A stretch of 39,118 nucleotides of DNA, taken from NCBI GenBank assembly GCA_900316445.1, contig ONCZ01000025.1, positions 1 through 39,118 of the forward strand. The letters run 5' to 3'. Numbering within the stretch: the first letter of the stretch is position 1; each line of letters starts with the position of its first letter. The position numbers and the translations under genes are program-made. Positions 23,657-31,520 of the stretch are shown in pieces. A model generated the notes under the pieces. It was not told where the DNA came from. It did no database searches and saw only the letters and a list, made by a program, of their open reading frames with translations. This DNA comes from an uncultured Prevotellaceae bacterium. Lineage in GTDB: Bacteria > Bacteroidota > Bacteroidia > Bacteroidales > Bacteroidaceae.

Positions 23657-25258
23657 TTATGACTTCTTAAGAGTGATGATGACCACGCCGTCTTTGGCCT
23701 TTTCTCCATACTTCTCAATGGCGGACCGGTCTTTCAGCATATCCAGGCGTTCGATGGTCTTGGGATCGATTGAATACACCTTTTCGTTATCCATGATCTT
23801 ACCATCAACGATGAAAAGAGGTCGCGTAACCGTAGTGCTGCCATTCTCAACATCAATCTCGGTAATCGTTCCGTCTTTACTTACCAGATGGTCATCCTCT
23901 TTCTCTCCAGTGCTATCGAAATGGAAACTCAAGGGGACGGTGTACTTGACGCGAACGACCTTGCCATTCTGCTTGCCTGGCTTCCACTTCGGCATAGCGC
24001 TGATGACACGCAGGGCCTCAGCATCGAGCAAGGGATCAACAGACTTTACTATCGTCGGCTGACTGATACTGCCATCCGTCTCTACGACAAAGGTTGCGAT
24101 GACACGTCCTTGGATGCCTGCCTTCTCTGCTTCTTCAGGATACTTGACATTGTTACTAAGGAACTCAAAGAGTGCCTGAGGGCCACCAGGATACTGAGGC
24201 ATTTCTTCGACGACATCGAAAACGTCACCTTGAACTGGCTCGAATGTACCAACAGCAGTATTGGTTTCAGGCGTTTCAGCCTTCGTTTCGTCTGTTTCCA
24301 CAACAAGGATGGTCTTATCGACCCCCATATTGATGGTCGCATTTTTCCTGCCTTTCTTCGTTATCTGTTTCTGGGGGCCATCATAACGGACATCGACCAC
24401 TTTCTCGGCATTGACGGCGAGGGTGATGCCTACGATAGGCAAGAGTGCCAGCAGCTTCAGAAGGCTGCGGCGGTTGGATTTTGTATGTAACATCATATTG
24501 ATTCGGTTTTTGAGGGTACTGTGACTGATGCCGTTGACAAGGGAGTACCCGCCGATGCCCGCGGCTTTTGTGATTAACAGGTATTGATATTGACGCGCAT
24601 TGATGCCTTGAGAGAGTACCGCCGCATCAGCCTCGTACTCGTGGATGGCCCTGAGGTCAGAGCGCAGCATCCACATAGCGGGGTTGAACCATTGCAGAGC
24701 GGTGAGGGTGTCAACGAGGATCAGGTCCCACGAGTGACGCAGGCAGATATGTCCCCGTTCGTGAGCGAGAATCGTGGCATCGTTGGTTTCGTAGTCACTA
24801 CGATTCATAACTATATAATGCATCCAGCTGAAAGGCGACAACGCTGCGTTACCGGTCACGCAGACGATGGTACCATCCTCCTGGGGATGCTGCTCGCTAT
24901 GCTTGATAAGACGGATGATTCTGAACAACGACCAGAGGGTGTGAAACAGCGTGAGCGCTACACCTATTATAAATAGTATAGGCAAGACGATCTGCCACAA
25001 GGGCATTGCTGGTTGTTCGACTGCTGCTTCAGCCTGCCAGGCACCTACCGCCACGTTTGCTGTCCGCTCTATCGTCACCGTCTCGTGGATGGTAATCACA
25101 CAGAGAGGAAGGACGTAGGAGGCAACAGCCGTCAACAGGAGCACCAGGCGGTTCACGTGGTGGAACGTCTCGCGGGCCAGCATCAGGCGGTAGAACATAT
25201 AGAATACCGCGATGAGCACAGCCACCTTCAGGTCGTATGTCAGAAACTCAGTCATCAT
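23657..25258 (-). CDS. M56-family BlaR1-like metallopeptidase with TonB C-terminal and plug-like domains
   Basis: The 533-residue protein starts with membrane spans (about 8-28, 36-58, 86-110 and 266-284). Between the third and fourth lies an M56 peptidase domain with the zinc motif HERGH at 166-170 and a further acidic ligand in HEYEAD (206-211). After the last span come a periplasmic linker, a TonB C-terminal domain (about 357-447, YPEEAEKAGIQGRV to VKYTVPLSFHF) and a short plug-like end (PLFIVDGKIMDNEKV ... DGVVIITLKK). BlaR1-like proteins sense envelope signals and inactivate a BlaI repressor. The BlaI gene is 13 bases upstream, so the pair is a sensor-repressor system. The signal is unknown; no beta-lactamase is nearby. 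Confidence 0.88.
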   Translation of the reverse strand: MMTEFLTYDLKVAVLIAVFYMFYRLMLARETFHHVNRLVLLLTAVASYVLPLCVITIHETVTIERTANVAVGAWQAEAAVEQPAMPLWQIVLPILFIIGVALTLFHTLWSLFRIIRLIKHSEQHPQEDGTIVCVTGNAALSPFSWMHYIVMNRSDYETNDATILAHERGHICLRHSWDLILVDTLTALQWFNPAMWMLRSDLRAIHEYEADAAVLSQGINARQYQYLLITKAAGIGGYSLVNGISHSTLKNRINMMLHTKSNRRSLLKLLALLPIVGITLAVNAEKVVDVRYDGPQKQITKKGRKNATINMGVDKTILVVETDETKAETPETNTAVGTFEPVQGDVFDVVEEMPQYPGGPQALFEFLSNNVKYPEEAEKAGIQGRVIATFVVETDGSISQPTIVKSVDPLLDAEALRVISAMPKWKPGKQNGKVVRVKYTVPLSFHFDSTGEKEDDHLVSKDGTITEIDVENGSTTVTRPLFIVDGKIMDNEKVYSIDPKTIERLDMLKDRSAIEKYGEKAKDGVVIITLKKS

Positions 25259-25271
25259 AGGTTTTACGGAT

Positions 25272-25634
25272 TTACGATTTACTATTTTCTATCTCGGAGA
25301 TGAGTTCACGAAGTTCTTCCACGGAGATCTTCTCTTCCTTGACGAAAGAGGAGACGGCCGAGAGATAAGAGTCGTTGAAGTAGTTCTTAATCACACCCGC
25401 AATCGATTTGCGCCCATATTCTGCTTCCGTTATCAGCGGAAAGTACTGGTAGGTGTTGCCGAACTGCTTATGATCGAGGTATCCTTCTTTCTCCAGAATA
25501 CGAACCATCGTGGAGAGCGTATTGAAGTGCGGACGAGGCTCGTCGTAGTACTCCAAGAGTTCCTTGACGAACATCGGACCGTGCGCCCAATACAGATCCA
25601 TAATCTCCTTTTCTTTATTTGTCAGCTTTTTCAT
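25272..25634 (-). CDS. BlaI/MecI/CopY-family transcriptional repressor
   Basis: The 120-residue protein starts at MKKLTNKEKEIMDLYW (25634); the frame extends upstream without another credible start. Residues of about 1-75 form the winged helix (KELLEYYDEPRPHFNTLSTM, RILEKEGYLDHKQFGNTYQY), including the conserved NTLSTMVRILEKEG stretch that contacts DNA. The C-terminal helices (SAVSSFVKEEKISVEELREL) give dimerisation. It should repress its own operon by binding the two AACTAA-N5-TTAGTT palindromes upstream. Cleavage triggered by the M56 protein would lift repression, as in the BlaI-BlaR1 pair. Confidence 0.92.
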   Translation of the reverse strand: MKKLTNKEKEIMDLYWAHGPMFVKELLEYYDEPRPHFNTLSTMVRILEKEGYLDHKQFGNTYQYFPLITEAEYGRKSIAGVIKNYFNDSYLSAVSSFVKEEKISVEELRELISEIENSKS

Positions 25635-25691
25635 TGTCGTTTTGCTTTTAGTTCTTACAATCAAATATGCGTCGTTATCAATATCTGGGTG

Positions 25692-25722
25692 CAAAGTAAC
25701 TAAAAGTTTTCGTTATATACAA
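25692..25722 (-). promoter_or_regulatory. Promoter of the BlaI-M56-TPR operon
   Basis: On the minus strand TTG (25722-25720) is followed after 20 bases by TTACTTTG (25699-25692), one mismatch from TAnnTTTG. The first BlaI operator overlaps the -33 element, which would block polymerase. Confidence 0.65.
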
Positions 25723-25758
25723 CTAAATCGCTTAGTTATTAAACTAAATTAATTAGTT
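25721..25758. promoter_or_regulatory. Two identical BlaI operator palindromes
   Basis: AACTAA-N5-TTAGTT occurs at 25721-25737 and again at 25742-25758. The centres are 21 bases apart, two helical turns, so two repressor dimers would bind the same DNA face. The differing spacers (ATCGC and ATTAA) show that the arms, not the centre, are conserved. Confidence 0.8.
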
Positions 25759-25812
25759 AACAAGATATTTAACATCTATTGACGCAGAAAAGCCAATTTT
25801 AGGAGTAATCTT

Positions 25813-25957
25813 TTCTCCCCCTGAGTAGGGGGAGTCAGAGGGGGTCTGAGCAGGGGAATGTTGCTGCAGAGGAAGAGGCGGAGATTGAGGCGGAGATTGA
25901 GGCGGAGATTGAGGCGGATCAGACCACCCCTAACCCCTCCTACTCAGGAGGGGAAAA
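25813..25957 (-). repeat. Palindromic interspersed repeat, copy E, with 12-base tandem repeats in its centre
   Basis: This copy is inverted relative to B and D: CTCCCCCT...AGGGGGAG comes first and the CCCCTCCT...AGGAGGGG arm last. Its variable centre contains AGGCGGAGATTG three times in full and once in part (25876-25918). It ends 7 bases before the stop codon of the following minus-strand gene. Confidence 0.88.
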
Positions 25958-25963
25958 AGGTTA

Positions 25964-26518
25964 CTAATAATCGTCTAAGATTTGCTTCAGGCGCTTGAGG
26001 CGTTCCTCTTTCTTATTGCGGCGCCACTTCTTGGGGATGAGACGCCCCAGGAGGGGGAGCAGATTACCGCCGCTGCTGGGATCAGCGGTAGCCAGCTCAG
26101 CCTCGGTCTTGTTGATTTTCAGCTGTTTCTTCAGCGCCTCGGGCAGCACGTCGTGGGGCCCATGTCCGAAGACGACGACCTCACGGACGTTCAGCAGCTT
26201 GGAGATGAGGAATACGGTGTCGCGCACTTCCGTGAGATTGATCATCCGGGGTTCGTAGTTGACGTGCGAGAAAGCCAGCGAACGGCAACTGTCAGACACG
26301 CTGAAATAGCCCAAGGAGTCTGTGGTCGTATTGCCGTCCTTGCTCACCACGTTGGCGCCGGCCACAGGGATGAGCGTCTCCACGTCGACCACCACAAGCC
26401 TTCGCTGGGTAGTCACAGGGACAGGTGCTTGGGCTTCGCCAGAGTCAAGCACCTGTCCCCATGACTGCCCTCCCGCTGCCACGAAGAGGAGCAATAATAT
26501 GCCTCGCATCATCTTCAT
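25964..26518 (-). CDS. Secreted carboxypeptidase-regulatory-like domain protein
   Basis: The protein of about 184 residues has a signal peptide (MKMMRGILLLLFVAAGGQSWGQ) and then a carboxypeptidase D regulatory-like beta-sandwich (RLVVVDVETLIPVAGANVVS, TDSLGYFSVSDSCRSLAFSHVNYE). The C-terminus is basic and helical (KKWRRNKKEERLKRLKQILD). The domain usually starts TonB receptors, but here it stands alone. The start at 26518 was chosen because the promoter's -7 box covers 26525-26532, so the ATG at 26527 cannot be transcribed. ATGs at 26512 and 26509 are also possible. The partner is unknown. Confidence 0.75.
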   Translation of the reverse strand: MKMMRGILLLLFVAAGGQSWGQVLDSGEAQAPVPVTTQRRLVVVDVETLIPVAGANVVSKDGNTTTDSLGYFSVSDSCRSLAFSHVNYEPRMINLTEVRDTVFLISKLLNVREVVVFGHGPHDVLPEALKKQLKINKTEAELATADPSSGGNLLPLLGRLIPKKWRRNKKEERLKRLKQILDDY

Positions 26519-26524
26519 CGCCTG

Positions 26525-26556
26525 CAAAATTAGGCATAAGTTGCCGCGCTGCCAAA
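26525..26556 (-). promoter_or_regulatory. Promoter giving a nearly leaderless transcript
   Basis: On the minus strand TTTG (26556-26553) precedes TAATTTTG (26532-26525) by 20 bases. The expected start near 26518 falls on the MKMMRG codons, so the message has almost no leader. Confidence 0.7.
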
Positions 26557-26675
26557 TGTTTTCAGACTATTTAGTGATTATTCATACAACGAAAGATACC
26601 TTTATTTTCGTATATTTACGTAAACGTTTGCGAAGAAAACACTCCCAAAGCGATGGCCATTTCAGCAAAAAGTGC

Positions 26676-26683
26676 TAACTTTG
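26676..26683 (+). promoter_or_regulatory. -7 box for the pectinesterase gene
   Basis: TAACTTTG matches TAnnTTTG exactly, 53 bases before the ATG. A TTG is not present at the usual -33 position. It diverges from the promoter at 26525-26556 on the other strand. Confidence 0.5.
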
Positions 26684-26735
26684 CCGAAGATTCACCTATT
26701 TAATTTTTATTCTAGCAATTAACAAAAAAAGCATT

Positions 26736-29700
26736 ATGACCAAACAAATGAAACGACTGGGCACATTGTGCCTCCTGCTGATGCTTGCGATAGTGAGCCG
26801 GGCAGACGGTTTCAAGGACTTTGGCGCCATCGTCAACAATCAGGACGGAACCCTGTTGACGGCTGAGGAGCAAGTCCAAGGAACAGCAATCAACTTTGGT
26901 GTGGCCGTTGCAGACGACGGAACCGTCAGCCGTGTGGCTGCCGACGACGCCAGCGCAGTAGCCACCGTCAGTGGAAAGTTCCACAGCGAGCACGGCTGTC
27001 AGGCCCTGCAAGTGGTGGTACCCAACGCCACGAACGTAAAAATCACGGTCGGACAGTGTACCTACAGCCCTGCTGCCATCACCGTAACCGATGCCGCAGG
27101 CAATGTGGTAGCCACGAAGACTCCCAACGCCCCAGGCTGTTGGAAGAACGACAGGAACAATGTCGATGTGCTCTACTACACGGGCGAGGCAACGACACTG
27201 ACCATCACGGGTATGGACTATTGTCCCTTCGTGGGCGTCAGCGCACTGACTGAAGACGAAATCGCAGCCCTCAACGCAGAGTACACCCTCTCCTACTTCG
27301 ACTACGACGGTACGACGCTCATCGGCGTCCAGATGGTGAAGGGTCAGGATCCCATCGGCGAGTTTGCCTTTGGTGCCGACGATGTCACCCAACTCGATGG
27401 CGGTGCCTTCCGAGGGTGGTTCGACAAGCCAGAAGGCGGCAAGAAATACAAGGTGGAAGACATCGTAGAGGGCGATATGTCGCTCTATGCCGTTGCCACA
27501 GCCATCGAGCACGCCTTCCCAGGCGTTTCTTATTCCTATAACCTGGCTGATCCCAACTTCGATCCTGCCGACCACGAGTGTATCGACATCATCGGCGATA
27601 AGGCCTACTATCACGATGCCTCTCACGGATGGGCATTTTACAACGATGAGAAGATCAACCTGACAGTTGCCGGCGATGCTACCATCACGATTGTCAATTG
27701 CCAGTATGGTAACGGCACGAATATCGCTGTCGTTGACACCAATACAGGCGAGACCATCGGTTCACTGCCTGCCAAGTCGGATGCTGACGGTGGTGTGGCT
27801 TCCTTCGAGTACGAGGGCGGACCCACTGTCCTGTCATTAGTGATGGAGTCTGGCGGCGAGATGTATCTCCACAGCGTAGCCATCGCCAACAAGAGCGGTG
27901 AGAGCGGTGAGCACGAACCGGCTACCCTCGACAACGAGCCTGTCTCTGCATTCTTCGACTTCGGTCTTGGTATCGACGGTCAGAAGGCAGATTTCGGCGA
28001 GGCTAACGACTACTTCGTCACCAGCAAGGTGACCTACGGCAGCAACCTCTCTATCTACGGTGCCCGTCAAGATCAGACGCAGTTTATGCCTGAGACCCAG
28101 CAGAACGAAGCCGAAGGCGAAACCACGGCAGCCGACGAGAGCAACGCCATCCGTTTCATCATCCAACCGAACCTCGGCCTGACCTTCACGCCGAAGAAAG
28201 TATCGCTGAAGACAACGCGCTTCGGTACGGACAATGGTCTGCTTGACTTCGCCTGGGAGAATCCCGACAAGACCACCGTGCTGCTGGCACAGGGCGTGAA
28301 GCCTGAGCGCAACGACAACGTCAGCGAACTGTCTTACGATATCGAGGGTGCCACACCTGGTGAGGGTAAGTGCGCCCTGCTCATCAACCTCTATCACCTG
28401 CAGAGTGGCAAGCAGATCGGCTTCGGCGACATCCTCATCGAGGGTACGCTCAGCGGCACAGAGAAGGAAGTTCCCGTACTCGCCACTGTGACCATTAACG
28501 GCGAGGAAATCAAGGCCGACAAGATCTTCGAGGACTCCTACGAAGCCAATATAGCCCTTACGAAGCAGGTCGCTATGATCGGCGAGACCAACCCCATCGA
28601 GGCAACGGCCAAGAAGGGTGAGGTAGGCATCATCGGCTACGTGGGCGACGATACCCAGTGCGTGGTGACCATTCCGATGACCCTGGGCGAGACCTCACTC
28701 GACTATGTCATCAACTTCACACAGAAGCCTGACTTCACGCTGACCTACATCGACACCGACAAGCAGACAGTGCTCGGCGAGTTCACCCGTGAACAGGACG
28801 AGACCATCGGCGAGTTTGATGTGGACTACAATACCGCTACAGCTCTTGAGGGCACGAAGGTGCGCGGCTGGTTCAAGAAGACCGCAGGTGGTGAGAAGTG
28901 GACTGCAGAAGATGTCATCACCAGCGACATCACCCTCTACGCTGTCGCCACAGAGATTGAGGAACCCAGCACCTATAAGAAATACAACTTCGACCTCACA
29001 GACAAGCTCTTCGATCCCGCTGACCACGAGGCCTTCAATCCCTCTGGCAGCTACTACTGGCACGATGCACAGCACGGCTGGGCCTTCAAGGGAGATGCTG
29101 AGAACAAGATCGACCTGCTCGTAGGTCCGAAGGCTATTGTATCGCTGACCCTCTGCCGCTACGGCAATGCCGGCGACATCATCATCACCGACGCCAACGG
29201 CCAGCAAATCGGCACACTGCCTGGAAAGAACAATGAGGATGTAGATGCAGAGATCGTTGCCTTCAACTACGAGGGCGCGGGCGGCACCATCACCCTGAAC
29301 CTCAGCACCGAGGGCGAGATGTATCTCCACGGCGTGAAGATCGTCAACACCAGCGAGACCAACTACGAGAGCCAGGGCCGGTGGTACTTCGTGAAGCCCG
29401 GCAGCGCTGAGAGCTTCCTCGAAGTGCTCGATATCGTCAACGGCGCTAATGCCGACAAGGACGCTGAGCGCTCATTCATCTTCGTGCCCGACGGCACCTA
29501 CGACCTCGGCGAGACCGTGAAGACCGCCATCAGCGGACATAACATCTCCATCATCGGACAGTCGACGGAGAACACCATCATCGTGACGGCTCCCGACAAG
29601 AGCATCGAGGGTCTCGGCAGCGCCGATATGTTCAATGTCAGCGGTACGAACCTCTATCTGCAGGATCTCACGCTGAAGAACGCCCTCGACTACTATGGTG

Positions 29701-31193
29701 CCCTCGACAACAAGCAGGTGGGCGGACGTGCTGCCGTCATCAACGATGCCGGTAACCGTACCATCGGTAAGAACATCCGCATGCTCTCTTGCCAGGATAC
29801 CTACTACAGCTCGAACGACAATATGCAGTCGTACTATGAGGACTGCGACATCCACGGTACCGTTGACTTCATCTGCGGTGGTGGCGATGTTCGCTTCCAG
29901 AACACAACTCTCTCTCTGGAGCCCCGTCAGACTGACCTTAAGGGCAGCCGTACCGTCGTCGCTCCTCGCGGAACGGTGAAGTTCGGCTATGTATTCGACA
30001 ACTGTAAGGTCATCGACCTCGCAGCCGGACAAGGCACCTGGAACTTCGGACGTACCTGGAACAACCAGCCCATCACGGTCTATCTGAACACTACGCTCGA
30101 CGACAATGCCGCTGCAACGCTCATCTCTTCGCGTTGGATCGAGAAGGGTATGAACAATACCGATCCCGTGCTCTTCGGCGAGTTCAACACGTTGGATGCT
30201 GCAGGCAACAACATCACGCCTGAGTCGAACATCATCCACTCTCACGGTGGCGACTTCGAGACCATCATCAACGCTGAGCAGGCCGCTGGCTTCACCTACG
30301 AGATGATGTTCTCCGAGAACCTCGAGAAGCAGTGGAATCCCGCTTTGCTGACCCTGCAGGCAGGTGCTCCCGACGATGCCAAGTATGAGAACGGCATCAT
30401 CAGCTGGACGGCTCCCAAGAACGGTGCCATCGCCTATGCCATCTTCGTCGACGGCGAATTTGCTGGCATCACTGAGGAATCAAGCTTCAGCATCGAGTAC
30501 CTCGACATCATCCCCAACAAGATTACCATCCGTTCTGCCAACGCAATGGGTGGATTTGGCCCTGAGGCTGTCGTAGCAGGCGTTACCGCTACCACAACGG
30601 TCACCCTGTCGGAGGCTGGCTATGCTACCTTCTACGACTCAGAAACCAGCTACTCGCTGCCTTCTGGCCTGAAGGCATTCATCGTCACTGCAGCTACCAC
30701 CGACGCTCTGACCTACAAGGAGGTGCCTTACGCCATCCCCGCAGGAACGGCCGTCATGCTGAAATCTGACGATAAGAGAGGCGGCACATACGTCCTCACA
30801 CCCACCGGCCCCACTGGTGTCTATCTCGGTGAGAACCTGTTGGTAGGCAGCGACTTGGAGACAATGACCTTCGGCAAAACCATCGACGAATACCTGTTCT
30901 ACAAGCTCGCCTTCGGTCATTCCGGCAGCAGCAATGCCAATGTCTTCGGCTGGTACTGGGGTGCAGAAGACGGTGCAGCCTTCCAGATTGAAGGTCATCG
31001 TGCCTGGTTGCCCATCATAAAGGCTAAGGCTTCTACTCGCGGCTACAGCCTGGAAGACGACGGCACCACCGGCATCAACAAAGTGGCTGCTGAGGGTCAG
31101 AAGGACATCTACTACAACCTGAAGGGCCAGCGCGTCGCCGCTCCTACAAAGGGTATGTACATCAAGAATAATAAAAAGGTCGTGATTAAGTGA
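26736..31193 (+). CDS. Large multidomain secreted pectinesterase (CE8)
   Basis: The 1485-residue protein has a signal peptide (MTKQMKRLGTLCLLLMLAIVSRA). Residues of about 880-1190 form a CE8 pectin methylesterase beta-helix with the catalytic set intact: D1021 in CQDTYY, D1044 in HGTVDFICG and R1106 in FGRTW. The enzyme removes methyl groups from pectin. In front lie two copies of a module of about 210 residues (about 183-385 and 666-875). Each holds an InlB-like repeat (GWF..., LYAVAT) and a beta domain (DPADHE ... YYHDASHGWAF in the first, YWHDAQHGWAF in the second, then GEMYLH). A separate beta domain sits between them. The C-terminus (YNLKGQRVAAPTKGMYIKNN) is the short module common at the end of Prevotella secreted enzymes and is probably a surface-sorting signal. 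A small lipoprotein gene follows. Confidence 0.9.
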   Translation: MTKQMKRLGTLCLLLMLAIVSRADGFKDFGAIVNNQDGTLLTAEEQVQGTAINFGVAVADDGTVSRVAADDASAVATVSGKFHSEHGCQALQVVVPNATNVKITVGQCTYSPAAITVTDAAGNVVATKTPNAPGCWKNDRNNVDVLYYTGEATTLTITGMDYCPFVGVSALTEDEIAALNAEYTLSYFDYDGTTLIGVQMVKGQDPIGEFAFGADDVTQLDGGAFRGWFDKPEGGKKYKVEDIVEGDMSLYAVATAIEHAFPGVSYSYNLADPNFDPADHECIDIIGDKAYYHDASHGWAFYNDEKINLTVAGDATITIVNCQYGNGTNIAVVDTNTGETIGSLPAKSDADGGVASFEYEGGPTVLSLVMESGGEMYLHSVAIANKSGESGEHEPATLDNEPVSAFFDFGLGIDGQKADFGEANDYFVTSKVTYGSNLSIYGARQDQTQFMPETQQNEAEGETTAADESNAIRFIIQPNLGLTFTPKKVSLKTTRFGTDNGLLDFAWENPDKTTVLLAQGVKPERNDNVSELSYDIEGATPGEGKCALLINLYHLQSGKQIGFGDILIEGTLSGTEKEVPVLATVTINGEEIKADKIFEDSYEANIALTKQVAMIGETNPIEATAKKGEVGIIGYVGDDTQCVVTIPMTLGETSLDYVINFTQKPDFTLTYIDTDKQTVLGEFTREQDETIGEFDVDYNTATALEGTKVRGWFKKTAGGEKWTAEDVITSDITLYAVATEIEEPSTYKKYNFDLTDKLFDPADHEAFNPSGSYYWHDAQHGWAFKGDAENKIDLLVGPKAIVSLTLCRYGNAGDIIITDANGQQIGTLPGKNNEDVDAEIVAFNYEGAGGTITLNLSTEGEMYLHGVKIVNTSETNYESQGRWYFVKPGSAESFLEVLDIVNGANADKDAERSFIFVPDGTYDLGETVKTAISGHNISIIGQSTENTIIVTAPDKSIEGLGSADMFNVSGTNLYLQDLTLKNALDYYGALDNKQVGGRAAVINDAGNRTIGKNIRMLSCQDTYYSSNDNMQSYYEDCDIHGTVDFICGGGDVRFQNTTLSLEPRQTDLKGSRTVVAPRGTVKFGYVFDNCKVIDLAAGQGTWNFGRTWNNQPITVYLNTTLDDNAAATLISSRWIEKGMNNTDPVLFGEFNTLDAAGNNITPESNIIHSHGGDFETIINAEQAAGFTYEMMFSENLEKQWNPALLTLQAGAPDDAKYENGIISWTAPKNGAIAYAIFVDGEFAGITEESSFSIEYLDIIPNKITIRSANAMGGFGPEAVVAGVTATTTVTLSEAGYATFYDSETSYSLPSGLKAFIVTAATTDALTYKEVPYAIPAGTAVMLKSDDKRGGTYVLTPTGPTGVYLGENLLVGSDLETMTFGKTIDEYLFYKLAFGHSGSSNANVFGWYWGAEDGAAFQIEGHRAWLPIIKAKASTRGYSLEDDGTTGINKVAAEGQKDIYYNLKGQRVAAPTKGMYIKNNKKVVIK

Positions 31194-31203
31194 GAATAAA
31201 GCA

Positions 31204-31239
31204 GAGCTCGCTCATACTTTATCGAGCGTGAGCGAGCTC
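31204..31239 (+). promoter_or_regulatory. Hairpin between pectinesterase and small lipoprotein genes
   Basis: GAGCTCGCTCA (31204-31214) pairs perfectly with TGAGCGAGCTC (31229-31239) around a 14-base loop. No T run follows, so it is not a standard terminator. It may be an RNA-stability or processing element that adjusts expression of the downstream lipoprotein. Confidence 0.6.
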
Positions 31240-31280
31240 GAACAAAATTCAAGGTAATTATCAAATAACGTATTAAAATT

Positions 31281-31445
31281 ATGAATAGAATCAAATTTCT
31301 GATCGCCTCTGTCTTTGCCGCTATGGCACTGACAGCCTGCGTGGCTAACGAAGACTCTCCTGTTCTGCCCGTCAATCCGATAACGGACAATGTGGACGAT
31401 CCTCAGGAGGAGGTCACCGACCAGCCCGCTGCCGATCGCGAGTAA
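31281..31445 (+). CDS. Small lipoprotein (54 aa)
   Basis: The frame MNRIKFLIASVFAAMALTAC gives a clear lipoprotein signal with lipobox LTAC (Cys20). A short acidic, proline-rich tail follows (SPVLPVNPITDNVDDPQEEV) and ends at TAA 31443-31445. It lies 88 bases after the pectinesterase stop codon with only a hairpin between, so it is probably on the same transcript. A strong terminator follows it. The protein is too small to be an enzyme; a surface anchor or a peptide partner of the pectinesterase is possible. No family is recognised. Confidence 0.75.
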   Translation: MNRIKFLIASVFAAMALTACVANEDSPVLPVNPITDNVDDPQEEVTDQPAADRE

Positions 31446-31468
31446 CATCACAATCGACATCATTAAAA

Positions 31469-31496
31469 ATAGGCTGCATCACACGATGCAGCCTAT
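31469..31496. terminator. Bidirectional terminator between lipoprotein and SecDF genes
   Basis: ATAGGCTGCATC pairs perfectly with GATGCAGCCTAT around an ACAC loop (12 pairs), with A-rich sequence before and T/A-rich sequence after. It lies between convergent stops at 31445 and 31521. Confidence 0.85.
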
Positions 31497-31520
31497 ATTA
31501 TTATATATAAGGTGTAAGCC

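Noticed and set aside
26712-27626. Minus-strand open frame of 304 codons
   Set aside because: It is a shadow of the pectinesterase gene and begins inside its coding region.
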